From assembly GCA_029782215.1 (NCBI GenBank), contig JAKOVD010000024.1, positions 1-64,000 on the forward strand: a stretch of DNA of 64,000 nt, written 5' to 3'. Positions within the stretch are counted from its first letter, which is position 1. Every line of letters starts with the position of its first letter. This document shows, in pieces, positions 32,127-44,198 of this stretch. Source of the DNA: Chloroflexota bacterium. GTDB taxonomy: Bacteria; Chloroflexota; Anaerolineae; J102. The position numbers and the translations under genes were made by a program. The notes below the pieces were generated by a model, which worked only from the letters and a program-made list of their open reading frames with translations, was not told the DNA's origin and searched no databases.

Positions 32127-33065
32127 ATGGCTGACGTTTCCATCCTCATCGTCTCGTGGAACGTGCGGGATCTGCTTCTGCAGTGCCTCGCCTCGCTGCC
32201 CGCAGGGGCCGGCGACCTGGAATGCGAGACCATTGTGGTAGACAACGGCAGCAGCGATGGCACCGTCGTCGCCGTCCAACAGACCTTTCCCGGCGTGCGT
32301 ATCATCGCCAATCGCGAGAACCGGGGCTTCACGGGGGGCAATAACCAGGCGCTGGCCGCCGCCACCGGCGACTATTTGTTCCTGCTGAATCCCGACACGA
32401 TTGTCCACCCCGGCGCCATCGCCGCCCTCCATCGCTACCTGGGAGCGCACCCGGAGGTGGGCATGGTGGGTCCGCGGCTGTGGTACGCCGACGGCTCCAC
32501 GCAGGCCAGCCGGCGCCGTTTTCCCACGCTTGCCACGCTCTTCACCGAGAGCACCATTGTCCAGGAGGTCCTTCCCAACCTGGCGATCTTCCGGCGCCAC
32601 TACATCGCTGACCGGCCCGCCGACGTGGCGCAGCAGGTGGACTGGATCGTGGGCGCGGCCATGTTCGTGCGCCGCGCCGTCGTCGACCAGATCGGCGGCA
32701 TGGACGAAGGCTTCTTCATGTACTCGGAAGAGCTGGATTGGTGCCGCCGGGCGGTGGCAGCCGGCTGGCAGGTCGCCTACGAGCCGGCAGCCGAAGTTAC
32801 CCACTATGAGGGCCAGTCCAGCGGGCAGGTGGCGCCGGCGCGGCAGATTCGCTTCCTGACCAGCCGGGTCCGCTATACACGCAAGTATCATGGCGCCGCC
32901 GCGGCCGCACTGCTGCGGTGGTGGCTGCTGGGAACCATCGTGCTCCTTTGGCTGCGTGAAGCGGCCAAATGGCTGGTAGGGCACAAGCGCCCGCTGCGGG
33001 CCGAGCGGATGGCCGCCTACCGCCAGGTGCTGCAGTCACGGCTGCGGTATCCGCCTGTGCTATAA
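32127..33065 (+). CDS. Family 2 glycosyltransferase (rhamnosyltransferase-like)
   Basis: 312 residues with the GT-A plan: VSILIVSWNVRDLLLQCLASLPAG, TIVVDNGSSDGTVVAVQQTFPGVRIIANRENRGFTGGNNQALAAATGDYLFLLNPDTIV (DxD-equivalent NPDT), and DQIGGMDEGFFMYSEELDWCRRAVAAGWQVAYEPAAEVTHYEG. This is the WbbL/RfbF-like subgroup that often transfers rhamnose, in keeping with the GDP-deoxyhexose genes nearby. One hydrophobic segment lies near residues 262-278. The last codons overlap the -10 of the following gene. Confidence 0.9.
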   Translation: MADVSILIVSWNVRDLLLQCLASLPAGAGDLECETIVVDNGSSDGTVVAVQQTFPGVRIIANRENRGFTGGNNQALAAATGDYLFLLNPDTIVHPGAIAALHRYLGAHPEVGMVGPRLWYADGSTQASRRRFPTLATLFTESTIVQEVLPNLAIFRRHYIADRPADVAQQVDWIVGAAMFVRRAVVDQIGGMDEGFFMYSEELDWCRRAVAAGWQVAYEPAAEVTHYEGQSSGQVAPARQIRFLTSRVRYTRKYHGAAAAALLRWWLLGTIVLLWLREAAKWLVGHKRPLRAERMAAYRQVLQSRLRYPPVL

Positions 33066-33066
33066 T
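33058..33066 (+). promoter_or_regulatory. Extended -10 promoter for the coiled-coil/selB pair
   Basis: TGC-TATAAT at 33058-33066 overlaps the stop codon of the upstream glycosyltransferase gene. The next start codon is at 33177. Confidence 0.5.
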
Positions 33067-33176
33067 TCGCTTTCGCTTCAGCAACGCCCCGGTCGTTGCC
33101 TTCGCCAGTGGCCTCGGCCAGATGTCTGGCTGCGCTCACGGGGCTGTCGCCTATCTTGTCTGCCCAGGTAATAGCT

Positions 33177-34397
33177 ATGGACGTCACCCAACTGGCCCAA
33201 ATGGTGAACTGGCTCGATGAGCAGCACCGCCGCGATCGCGCCGAGGTTACCAAGCTCCAGCAGCGACTCGAGTCCCAGGCCAACGAGATACAGGAACAGG
33301 CCCGCCGCGTCAAAGAGCTGGAAGGCCGCCTCACTAATACGCAGACGCAACTGGGACGCTTCACGCAGATCGAGCAGGCACTGCAGAATCTCAAGAACGA
33401 AGTGACCCTGCTGGTCAACAACCAGGCAGAGGAAACGACAAAGGCCCAGCGCGAGATGGAACGGATGCGCATGAGCGACCGTGAGGCCTTTTCGCGCAGT
33501 CTTGCCGAAATGCGCAAGGAAGTAGGTCGCTTCCGGCCCATCGAAGACGAATTGATGGTGCGCAAGACCGAAGACAAGCGGCTCAGCGAAGTCGTGGTTG
33601 CCCTCAAGCAGGAGCAGGCAGTGCTGGCCAAGGAAATCGAGGAACGCACCCGGCAGCTTCCCTACCTGACGGAGCAGCGCACGCACGACAACAAACGCAT
33701 CGTCCAGCTCCAGCAGGAGAACGTGGAACTGTTCAAGCGACTGGAAGAGGCAAGCAGCAAGCTGCAGCTCCTGGAACAAAAACAGCAGAAATCCGATACG
33801 CAAACGCAGGCCCTGCCCGCCGTCGTGGACAACCTCAAGCGCAGTCAGGAACAGTTCATCGATTCCCTGAAGCTGGCAGACGTCGACCGCCAGCGCCAGA
33901 TGAAGGATTGGGCGCAGGTCTTCGAAGAGCAGCGCGGCATCGTGGAAGAACAGCGCAAGCGCCTCACCGATTTCGCCGCCACCGAAGAAGAAGCGCGGCG
34001 CACCATCGGCACCATCTCACGCTTCCATGAGCAGATCCAGCGGGAACAGAACCAGGTAGCCGAGCTCCAGCGCCTGGCCGAAGAGCGACAGCGCAAGGAA
34101 ATGGCCAACTTTGTCGCCGAGAACGAGAAGCGCTGGAAAAAACAAAGCCTGGAGTGGGAATACCAGTGGGACCAGCAGGGCAAGGTCAACGCCGATGTCA
34201 AGGATCGCTTCCCCGGCATCGCCCAACAGCTCACCTTCCATGACAACCTGCTGCAGTTCTTCTGGCGCTTCATGGAGGCCCAGGGCAACTCCCAGTTGGC
34301 GGCGGCCCAACGCTGGTTGGACGAGGTGCAGAAGCTGGCATCACAGCGGCAAGGCATCCTGAAGGCCCACGAGGAAGCCAAGTTCACACAGACATGA
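33177..34397 (+). CDS. Long coiled-coil protein of unknown function
   Basis: From ATG 33177 the 406-residue protein is almost entirely charged helix: MDVTQLAQMVNWLDEQHRRDRAEVTKLQQRLESQANEIQEQARRVKELE and many more heptads up to about residue 340, then a Trp-rich segment (KRWKKQSLEWEYQWDQQGK) and a compact C-terminal domain (FPGIAQQLTFHDNLLQFFWRFMEAQGN). It has no signal peptide or membrane helix, so it is cytoplasmic. No family is recognised beyond SMC-like coiled coil. Its stop overlaps the selB start (ATGA), so the two are translated together, which suggests but does not prove a shared role. Confidence 0.75.
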   Translation: MDVTQLAQMVNWLDEQHRRDRAEVTKLQQRLESQANEIQEQARRVKELEGRLTNTQTQLGRFTQIEQALQNLKNEVTLLVNNQAEETTKAQREMERMRMSDREAFSRSLAEMRKEVGRFRPIEDELMVRKTEDKRLSEVVVALKQEQAVLAKEIEERTRQLPYLTEQRTHDNKRIVQLQQENVELFKRLEEASSKLQLLEQKQQKSDTQTQALPAVVDNLKRSQEQFIDSLKLADVDRQRQMKDWAQVFEEQRGIVEEQRKRLTDFAATEEEARRTIGTISRFHEQIQREQNQVAELQRLAEERQRKEMANFVAENEKRWKKQSLEWEYQWDQQGKVNADVKDRFPGIAQQLTFHDNLLQFFWRFMEAQGNSQLAAAQRWLDEVQKLASQRQGILKAHEEAKFTQT

Positions 34398-36286
34398 AAG
34401 TCATCGCCACGGCCGGCCATGTCGACCACGGGAAATCGGCGCTCGTGCAAGTTCTCACGGGCACCCATCCCGACCGGCTGGCCGAGGAACAAGCGCGTGG
34501 CATGACCATCGATCTGGGCTTCGCCTGGCTGAACCTGCCCACGGGCGAGGCGGTCGGCATCGTCGACGTCCCTGGGCATATCGACTTCATCAAGAACATG
34601 CTGGCGGGGGTGGGCGGCATCGATGCCGCTCTCTTCGTGGTGGCGGCGGACGAAGGGGTGATGCCGCAGACGCGCGAGCACCTGGACATCCTCGATCTGA
34701 TCGAGGTGCCGCGGGGAGTCGTGGCTTTGACCAAGGTGGATCTGGTCGCTGACCCCGACTGGCTGGAGCTCGTGCATGAGGAAGTGCGGGACGTCCTGTC
34801 GGCGACGCATCTGGCGGAGGCGCCGATCGTCCCTGTTTCCTCGGTGACGAAGGCGGGGATTCCCGAGCTCCTGGCCGCACTGACCCAGGTGCTGCAGGCC
34901 GCCCCGGCGCGTCCCGACCTGGGCCGGCCGCGCCTGCCCATCGACCGCGTCTTTACGGTGGCCGGCTTTGGCACTGTCGTCACCGGCACGCTTGTGGACG
35001 GCAGCCTGCGCCTTGGCGACGAAGTGCTGATCATGCCCGGTGAACAGCGCGCCCGCGTGCGCGGCCTGCAGACCCACCGCGCGAAACTGGACGTCGCCCT
35101 TCCGGGCTCGCGGGTCGCCGTCAACCTGAGCGGCGTCCATGTCGACGATCTCTACCGGGGCCAGGTGCTCACCTATCCTGGCGTCCTCCGCGGCGCCCTG
35201 CGCGTCGATGTCCGGCTGCGCGCCCTGCCTGATGCCCCCACGGTGATCAAGCACAACATGGAGATCACGTTCCACAGTGCGGCCGCCGAAAGCCCGGGGC
35301 GGCTGCGGCTGCTGGAGGCCGATGAACTGCTGCCCGGCGACACCGCCTGGGCACAGATCGAGCTGCGCTATCCCCTGGCTCTGGGGCGCGGCGACCGCTT
35401 CATCCTGCGCCGGCCTTCCCCCAGCAACACGCTGGGCGGCGGCGTCATCGTCGATCCCGCCCCGCGGCGCGAACACCGGCGGCGCCGGCCCGATGCGTTG
35501 GCCCACCTTGAGATCCTGCTCCAGGGCGCCCCGGCGGACCTGCTGGAAGCCGCCATCACGCAACAAGGCCCGCTTCCCGCCCCCCAGGCGCTGGCCGCCG
35601 TCAAGCTGCCTCTGGACGAGGCGCGCGCCGCTCTGGCCGAGCTGCTGGCCACAGGACACGCCTATCCTCTCGATCCCGCGGACACCAACGGCGCCCTGGT
35701 GACGCCGGCCGGGTGGGCGGTGCTGCGCGGGCGCCTGCACGACACCCTGGCGAGCTTCCAACAGGCCAATCCCCTGCGCTTGGGCATGCCGCGCGAGGAG
35801 TTCAAGAGCCGTGTGCAGCCCAAGACCGCTTGGACGCCGAAGTTGTTCGCCGCCGTGCTTGCCCGCGCCGTAGCCGACAATGTCGTCGTGGAGAACGGCG
35901 CCTTTGTGGCCCTGCCCGGCTTCCAACCCCAATTGACGCCGGTCCAACAGGCCGGCGTTGAGACGCTGTTAGCCCGCTTCCGCGCCGACCCCTTCAGCCC
36001 TCCCAGCGTCAAACAGTGCCTGGAAGTTGTTCCGGAAGAGGTTCTCGACGCCCTGGTCGAACAAGGCGTGATCGTTCGCGTCGCCCCTGACGTGGTCTTC
36101 GATCGCGCTACCTATGACACCTTGGTGGCAGGCGTGCGCCAGCACATCCAGACACACGGCCAGATCACGGTCGCCGATCTCCGCGACCACTTCCAGACCA
36201 GCCGCAAGTACGCGCTGGCGCTGCTTGAACACCTGGACCAGATCCGCCTCACGCGGCGGGAAGGGGACGCGCGGGTCCTCCGCTAG
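34394..36286 (+). CDS. selB: Selenocysteine-specific elongation factor SelB
   Basis: SelB is the GTPase that brings selenocysteyl-tRNA to UGA codons marked by a SECIS hairpin. The 630 residues show G1 AGHVDHGKS, RGMTIDLGFAWL (switch I signature of SelB), G3 VDVPGHIDFIKNMLAG, G4 LTKVDLV, then the EF-Tu-like domain 2 (PIDRVFTVAGFGTVVTGTLVDG) and domain 3, and a C-terminal series of winged helices (about 350-630, ending RKYALALLEHLDQIRLTRREGDARVLR) that bind SECIS RNA. The C-terminus is complete. No selA, selD or tRNA-Sec gene is in the window. Confidence 0.95.
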   Translation: MKVIATAGHVDHGKSALVQVLTGTHPDRLAEEQARGMTIDLGFAWLNLPTGEAVGIVDVPGHIDFIKNMLAGVGGIDAALFVVAADEGVMPQTREHLDILDLIEVPRGVVALTKVDLVADPDWLELVHEEVRDVLSATHLAEAPIVPVSSVTKAGIPELLAALTQVLQAAPARPDLGRPRLPIDRVFTVAGFGTVVTGTLVDGSLRLGDEVLIMPGEQRARVRGLQTHRAKLDVALPGSRVAVNLSGVHVDDLYRGQVLTYPGVLRGALRVDVRLRALPDAPTVIKHNMEITFHSAAAESPGRLRLLEADELLPGDTAWAQIELRYPLALGRGDRFILRRPSPSNTLGGGVIVDPAPRREHRRRRPDALAHLEILLQGAPADLLEAAITQQGPLPAPQALAAVKLPLDEARAALAELLATGHAYPLDPADTNGALVTPAGWAVLRGRLHDTLASFQQANPLRLGMPREEFKSRVQPKTAWTPKLFAAVLARAVADNVVVENGAFVALPGFQPQLTPVQQAGVETLLARFRADPFSPPSVKQCLEVVPEEVLDALVEQGVIVRVAPDVVFDRATYDTLVAGVRQHIQTHGQITVADLRDHFQTSRKYALALLEHLDQIRLTRREGDARVLR

Positions 36287-36294
36287 GAAAGCGA

Positions 36295-36321
36295 AGGGGC
36301 GAGCCTTGCCGGCCCGCCCCT
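36295..36321 (+). repeat. GGGGCG hairpin between selB and the DHODH-like gene
   Basis: AGGGGCG (36295-36301) and CGCCCCT (36315-36321) pair, with partial inner pairing. It lies between two converging genes and has no T-run on either side, so it looks like a repeat rather than a standard terminator. Confidence 0.5.
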
Positions 36322-36338
36322 CCCGATGGACTCTTGGG

Positions 36339-37349
36339 TCAGCGCATCACTGACGGGTCGGGCCGCCAGGAGCCCAACACCTTCATGTAATTGGCGCGCT
36401 CGAAGGCGGCAGGTTCGGCCACGTGCTGCTGGCTCATGCTGCCCCGCATCTGCGTCGCCGACTCGTACTCGTTTTCTTCCATCCACTGCTGCATAGATCG
36501 CAGAATCTCATCGACGCGATTCAGCCCATTGTGCAGCAGCTCCGAAGCCAACATCACGACGTTCGCCCCGCCCATGATCGCCTTGATGACGTCAACATGG
36601 TTATGAACGCCGCTGGTCAGGGCAAAGTCGGCGTGAACGCGGCCGTAGAGGATGGAGACCCAGCGTAGAGGCAGGCGCAGCTCGTTGGGGTCGCTCAGCA
36701 CCAGGTGGGGCACGACCTCCAGGTTCTCCAGGTCGAAGTCAGGCTGGTAGAAGCGGTTGAAAAGGACCAGGCCGTTAGCGCCGGAGGCTGCCAGCCGGTA
36801 GCACATATTGGCGGTGGAGCTGAAGTAAGGGCTCAGCTTGACGGCGACCGGAATGCGGACGCTGCGCTTGACGTCGCGCAGCACGTTCAGATACATCTCT
36901 TCCACTGCGGCGCCGGTCATGGCCGGGTCGGTAGGGATGTAGTAGATGTTCAGCTCCAGGGCGTCGGCGCCGGCGTCCTCGATCTTCTTGGCATACTCGA
37001 TCCAGCCGCCCGTCGACACGCCGTTCAGACTGCCGATGATGGGAATATCGACGGCGCGCTTGGCCTGCCAGATCAGGTTCAGATAGTCGTAGGGACCAAC
37101 GTTGTAGTGGCCCAGGTCCGGGAAGTAGTTCAGCGCCTCGCCGTAGCTCTCGGTCCCATAGGTCAGATAGTGATCGAGCGCATGGCTTTCATGGTTGATC
37201 TGCTCTTCAAAGAGCGAATACATCACGACCGCGCCAGCACCATGATCTTCAAGGGCCCGAATGCCATTGAGGCTCTTGGACATGGGAGAAGCTGAGGCGA
37301 CGATTGGGTTTTTCAGGGCAAGGCCCAGGTAGGTTGTCGAAAGGTCCAT
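36339..37349 (-). CDS. Dihydroorotate dehydrogenase-like flavoprotein
   Basis: 336 residues from ATG 37349, chosen because GGAGG lies at the right distance upstream on the minus strand. The FMN-binding TIM barrel resembles class 1 [117 protein letters not shown] and [13 protein letters not shown]. Orthologues annotated only as dihydroorotate dehydrogenase-like are commonly next to nifJ, as here. Pyrimidine synthesis is therefore not certain; an electron-transfer role with the ferredoxin oxidoreductase is possible. Confidence 0.85.
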   Translation of the reverse strand: MDLSTTYLGLALKNPIVASASPMSKSLNGIRALEDHGAGAVVMYSLFEEQINHESHALDHYLTYGTESYGEALNYFPDLGHYNVGPYDYLNLIWQAKRAVDIPIIGSLNGVSTGGWIEYAKKIEDAGADALELNIYYIPTDPAMTGAAVEEMYLNVLRDVKRSVRIPVAVKLSPYFSSTANMCYRLAASGANGLVLFNRFYQPDFDLENLEVVPHLVLSDPNELRLPLRWVSILYGRVHADFALTSGVHNHVDVIKAIMGGANVVMLASELLHNGLNRVDEILRSMQQWMEENEYESATQMRGSMSQQHVAEPAAFERANYMKVLGSWRPDPSVMR

Positions 37350-37384
37350 GGTAGGCATCCTCCTCGATGCGGTTGAGGTGATCG

Positions 37385-37429
37385 GCGCTGCACGTAGCGT
37401 GCCCACAAGATGCACGCTACGTGCAGCGC
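37385..37429 (+). repeat. Perfect 18-bp inverted repeat between nifJ and the DHODH-like gene
   Basis: The arms at 37385-37402 and 37412-37429 are exact reverse complements (core GCACGTAGCGTGC), with a 9-nt loop. It lies 13 nt after the nifJ stop and 36 nt before the next start. It could slow or end nifJ transcription, but there is no T-run, and the GCACGTAGCGTGC core looks like a dispersed repeat. Confidence 0.7.
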
Positions 37430-37442
37430 GCTGGTGTCGTCC

Positions 37443-40982
<3,540 letters not shown>

Positions 40983-41022
40983 AAAAGACTCTCCTTTTAG
41001 AACCGATACAACTGCAATCTTC

Positions 41023-41064
41023 ACGATAGACCAGCCAACCACCCCCTGCCATGATCCTTATCAT
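41023..41064 (-). promoter_or_regulatory. FNR/CRP-type box and -10 before nifJ
   Basis: ATGAT-CCTT-ATCAT (41051-41064) is a perfect palindrome of the FNR/CRP class (TGAT-N4-ATCA core). On the minus strand TATCGT (41028-41023) can serve as -10 with a start near 41016, which places the box centre at about -41.5, the normal class II activator position. The palindrome and spacing are seen; the regulator is inferred. Confidence 0.5.
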
Positions 41065-41190
41065 GTTTTTGGGGCAAAGGCTTCGCCAGTTGCCTTACGG
41101 ACAGCGCTCATGACTTCGGTTATGCTGGTTTATCCCGCCGACCCCTGGCTGGCGGGCAGCCTGGCAGCCCATTCCCATCCCTGGTGTGCT

Positions 41191-42135
41191 ATGTTCAAAT
41201 CACCTGACGCCGTCGCCAAAGCGCTTACCGGCCAGAACTACATTCCCTCGGACAGCATTTGCACCGTGCTTTATCTGGCCGAGCACCTGTGCAAGCCCGT
41301 CCTGGCCGAAGGGCCGGCAGGCGTGGGCAAGACCGAACTTGCCAAGGTCTGGGCGGCGGCTACGGGTCGTCGTCTGATCCGTCTGCAATGCTATGAGGGC
41401 CTGGATGAAACCAAGGCGCTCTATGAGTGGGAGTACGCCAAGCAGATGCTGTATACACAGCTCCTGCGCGACAAGCTCGGCGACGTGATGGCGGGCGCCA
41501 CAACCCTGCGGGACGCGGCGGACCGCATCGCCGCCGAAGAGGAGGTCTTCTTCTCAGAACGCTTCCTCCTGCCGCGACCGCTGCTGGCCGCTATCACGTC
41601 GGATGAGCCGGTTGTGCTGCTGATCGACGAGATCGATCGCGCCGATGCGGAGTTTGAGGCCTTTCTCCTGGAGGTGCTCAGCGATTTCCAGGTCTCAGTG
41701 CCAGAGCTGGGTACGATCCAGGCCAAACACCAGCCGATGGTCGTTCTGACCTCCAACAACACCCGCGAGCTTTCGGAGGCGCTCAAGCGCCGTTGTCTCT
41801 ATCTCTTTCTCGACTATCCCACCCCCGAGTCGGAGCTGCGGATTGTGCGCCTCAAGGTGCCCGGCCTGGCGCCTGAGCTGGCGCGTCAGGCCGTGGATCT
41901 CGTCCAGCAACTGCGGCGGTTGGATCTCAAGAAGCACCCTTCCGTGTCCGAAACGTTGGACTGGGCGCGGGCATTGCTGATGCTGAATGCCAGGGAACTC
42001 GACGACAAGACCCTGGAAACGACGATGACGGTACTGCTCAAGCACGAAAGCGACATCGCGCGCGCCGCGCGCCAGGTCCAGCGCCGCAGCGGCGGCGGCG
42101 GCAAGGGCAGCCACCCACCCTCGTGGCGCAACTAG
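41191..42135 (+). CDS. MoxR/CoxD-type AAA+ ATPase
   Basis: 314 residues with Walker A EGPAGVGKTELAK (about 42-54), Walker B VVLLIDEIDRADAEFEAFLLEVLSDFQ and sensor 1 VVLTSNNTRELSEALKRRC, the AAA_5 plan. The C-terminus is Gly-Ser-rich (RRSGGGGKGSHPPSWRN). The next gene, 7 nt away, encodes a CoxE-like VWA protein. Such pairs act as MoxR-VWA chaperones that insert metals or mature enzymes; in cox operons CoxD and CoxE support CO dehydrogenase. No coxLMS genes are here, so the client is unknown. Confidence 0.88.
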   Translation: MFKSPDAVAKALTGQNYIPSDSICTVLYLAEHLCKPVLAEGPAGVGKTELAKVWAAATGRRLIRLQCYEGLDETKALYEWEYAKQMLYTQLLRDKLGDVMAGATTLRDAADRIAAEEEVFFSERFLLPRPLLAAITSDEPVVLLIDEIDRADAEFEAFLLEVLSDFQVSVPELGTIQAKHQPMVVLTSNNTRELSEALKRRCLYLFLDYPTPESELRIVRLKVPGLAPELARQAVDLVQQLRRLDLKKHPSVSETLDWARALLMLNARELDDKTLETTMTVLLKHESDIARAARQVQRRSGGGGKGSHPPSWRN

Positions 42136-42142
42136 ATTGGCC

Positions 42143-43525
42143 ATGGAACAGCGCCTTATCGATTTCATCACGGGTCTGCGCGCTGGCGGAGTCCGTATCT
42201 CGCTGGCGGAGAGCGCCGATGCGTGGCGCGCCCTCCAACTGATGGGGGTCCAGGATCGCGCCCACTTCCACCAGTTGTTGGCAGCCACGCTGATCAAAGA
42301 CCCCGCCGACATTCCCATCTTTACGCGGCTCTTTCCCATCTACTTCGGCGGCGACGGTCCCCCGTCGGCGGATCTGACTCAGGACATGCCGGAGGAGACG
42401 CAGGAGCTCGTGCGCCAGGCGCTCGAGCATCTGCGCGGGCGCTTGCGCGATATGGTCGAACGCCTACTGCGGGGGGATCGCCTACGACCCGACGAACTCC
42501 GGCAGGCGGGACAGAAGACGGGGCTGGATAAGGCAAGCCATCCCTACCAGCAGCGGTGGTTCACACGGCGCATGCTCGAGCAGTTGGGTTTCTCGCAGTT
42601 GCTGGACCAGATCGAGGCGCTGCTGGCGCAGTTGGACAAGATGGGCATGGATCCGGTCGAGGCGCAAATGCTGGCGCAGGGCATCCAGGAGAACGTGGAT
42701 GCCTGGCGCGAACAGGTCGCCAACTACGTAGGCGGCCAGATCGCCCGCAACCAGGCGGAGGAGCACCAGCAGCCGCGGCCAACCATGGACGACCTGATGG
42801 AACGCCCCTTTCAGGCCCTCTCGGAGGTGGAAGCCGAAACCCTTCGCGAACAGCTACGGCGCCTGGCGGCGCATCTGCGCGCCCGGGCGGCGCTCCGCCA
42901 CAAGCGCGGCAAGCAGGGGATGCTCGATATCAAGGACACTATGCGCGCCAACCTGCGCTATGGCGGCGTTCCCCTGGAAATGCGCTGGAAGAAGCGCCAT
43001 CTCAAACCGCGCCTCTGCCTCATCTGTGACGTTTCCACCTCCATGCGGCCGGTGGTCGAGTTCATGCTGCGCCTCATCTATGAGCTGCAGGACCAGGTGG
43101 GACAGGCCCGTTCCTTCGCCTTCATCGACGACATCCACGACATCTCGGCGGACTTCATGGAGCACCGCCCGGACGTGGCCGTGAATGACGTCCTGGCGCG
43201 CCTGCAGCCGGGCTACTATAACACCAGCCTTGGCAACAGCCTTGACACCTTCGCCCGCGACCACCTCAGCGCCGTCGACCGCCGCACGACCTTGATCTTT
43301 GTGGGCGACGGCCGCAACAACTACAACGACCCGCGCGCGGACCTCATGCTCATGCTGAAGCGCCGCGCCCGCCGTATCCTCTGGCTGACGCCGGAGCCGC
43401 AGGCGATGTGGGGCACCGGTGACAGTGACATGCTCGTCTACCTTCCCTACCTCGACCAGGTCGAGCATGTCCAGAACCTGAGTGACCTGGTCCGCGCCGT
43501 CGACCATATGCTGGCGCGACCCTAA
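42143..43525 (+). CDS. VWA domain protein, CoxE-like
   Basis: 460 residues from ATG 42143 (a TTG at 42137 would add two). The N-terminal half is helical and charged (MEQRLIDFITGLRAGGVRISLAESADAW, RLFPIYFGGDG). The VWA domain begins near residue 290 with the MIDAS LICDVSTSMRPVVEFMLRLIYELQDQ (DxSxS), then FAFIDDIHDIS, NTSLGNSLDTFARDHL and TTLIFVGDGRNNYNDPRADL. CoxE proteins work with a MoxR-type ATPase such as the one just upstream. Neighbours are ferredoxin oxidoreductases, so a role in maturing an iron-sulfur or molybdenum enzyme is conceivable but unproven. Confidence 0.88.
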   Translation: MEQRLIDFITGLRAGGVRISLAESADAWRALQLMGVQDRAHFHQLLAATLIKDPADIPIFTRLFPIYFGGDGPPSADLTQDMPEETQELVRQALEHLRGRLRDMVERLLRGDRLRPDELRQAGQKTGLDKASHPYQQRWFTRRMLEQLGFSQLLDQIEALLAQLDKMGMDPVEAQMLAQGIQENVDAWREQVANYVGGQIARNQAEEHQQPRPTMDDLMERPFQALSEVEAETLREQLRRLAAHLRARAALRHKRGKQGMLDIKDTMRANLRYGGVPLEMRWKKRHLKPRLCLICDVSTSMRPVVEFMLRLIYELQDQVGQARSFAFIDDIHDISADFMEHRPDVAVNDVLARLQPGYYNTSLGNSLDTFARDHLSAVDRRTTLIFVGDGRNNYNDPRADLMLMLKRRARRILWLTPEPQAMWGTGDSDMLVYLPYLDQVEHVQNLSDLVRAVDHMLARP

Positions 43526-43658
43526 ACCGGCGCCCGTGGCCCTCCCTGGCCCTGGCAGCGCCACCACAACGGTCCCGGTTACTGCGCCGGAACCGCAATG
43601 ACAAGGGGCCTTACTTCCCTCAGGCACAGGGTGTGGGTACAATACTGAGAAGTCTCGG

Positions 43659-43687
43659 GAGGCGATCGTTTGTTCGCCTCTGTTTTG
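43659..43687 (+). terminator. Hairpin with T-rich tail before the CBS gene
   Basis: GAGGCGA (43659-43665) and TCGCCTC (43674-43680) pair and are followed by TGTTTTG. A possible -10 TACAAT lies at 43638-43643, so the hairpin would be in the leader of the CBS/korAB transcript (attenuator), or it could end read-through from the VWA gene. Confidence 0.5.
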
Positions 43688-43706
43688 TCATAACGAGTAA
43701 TGAACA

Positions 43707-44174
43707 ATGACCTTACTACAAAGTTTCCACGATGAACCCATTACGCGCCTCGATCTATCCTACTATTGTACGGTGCCTGCCGGTACACCGGTGAGCGATG
43801 TGATGGAACAGATGCGCACCAGTAAGCACAACTGCGCCCTGATCACGCGTGAGGGTCGCCTTGCTGGCATCTTCACGGACCGTGACATCCTGCGCAAGGT
43901 CGTCGACCGCCCCGATCTGTGGGGCAACCCGATCGATGACTTCATGACCACAACGGTGTACAAGGTGGCAGCAGACGCCAATGCTGCCGACGCCATGGCC
44001 ATCATGGACATCAATCAGGTGCGCAATGTGCCGGTGGTAGGCCCTCAGGGTGAAGTTGTAGGCAACTTTACTCACTATGCAGTTGTCAAGTTCCTGGCAG
44101 ACACCTTCCCGGCTGACATCTACAACCTCCCGCCCGAACCCCAACGTTTTGCCCGTCGCAGGCATGGCGCCTGA
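43707..44174 (+). CDS. Stand-alone CBS-pair protein
   Basis: 155 residues forming one Bateman module: CTVPAGTPVSDVMEQMRTSKHNCALITREGRLAGIFTDRDILRKVV (first CBS) and DFMTTTVYKVAADANAADAMAIMDINQVRNVPVVGPQGEVVGNFTHYAVVKFLADTFP (second). Such modules bind AMP, ADP, ATP or SAM and report energy state. It lies 24 nt before korA, and korB carries its own CBS pair, so both probably tune the 2-oxoacid oxidoreductase. Confidence 0.9.
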   Translation: MTLLQSFHDEPITRLDLSYYCTVPAGTPVSDVMEQMRTSKHNCALITREGRLAGIFTDRDILRKVVDRPDLWGNPIDDFMTTTVYKVAADANAADAMAIMDINQVRNVPVVGPQGEVVGNFTHYAVVKFLADTFPADIYNLPPEPQRFARRRHGA

Positions 44175-44198
44175 TGCTGTCAAAGGAGACAAGCTTTC

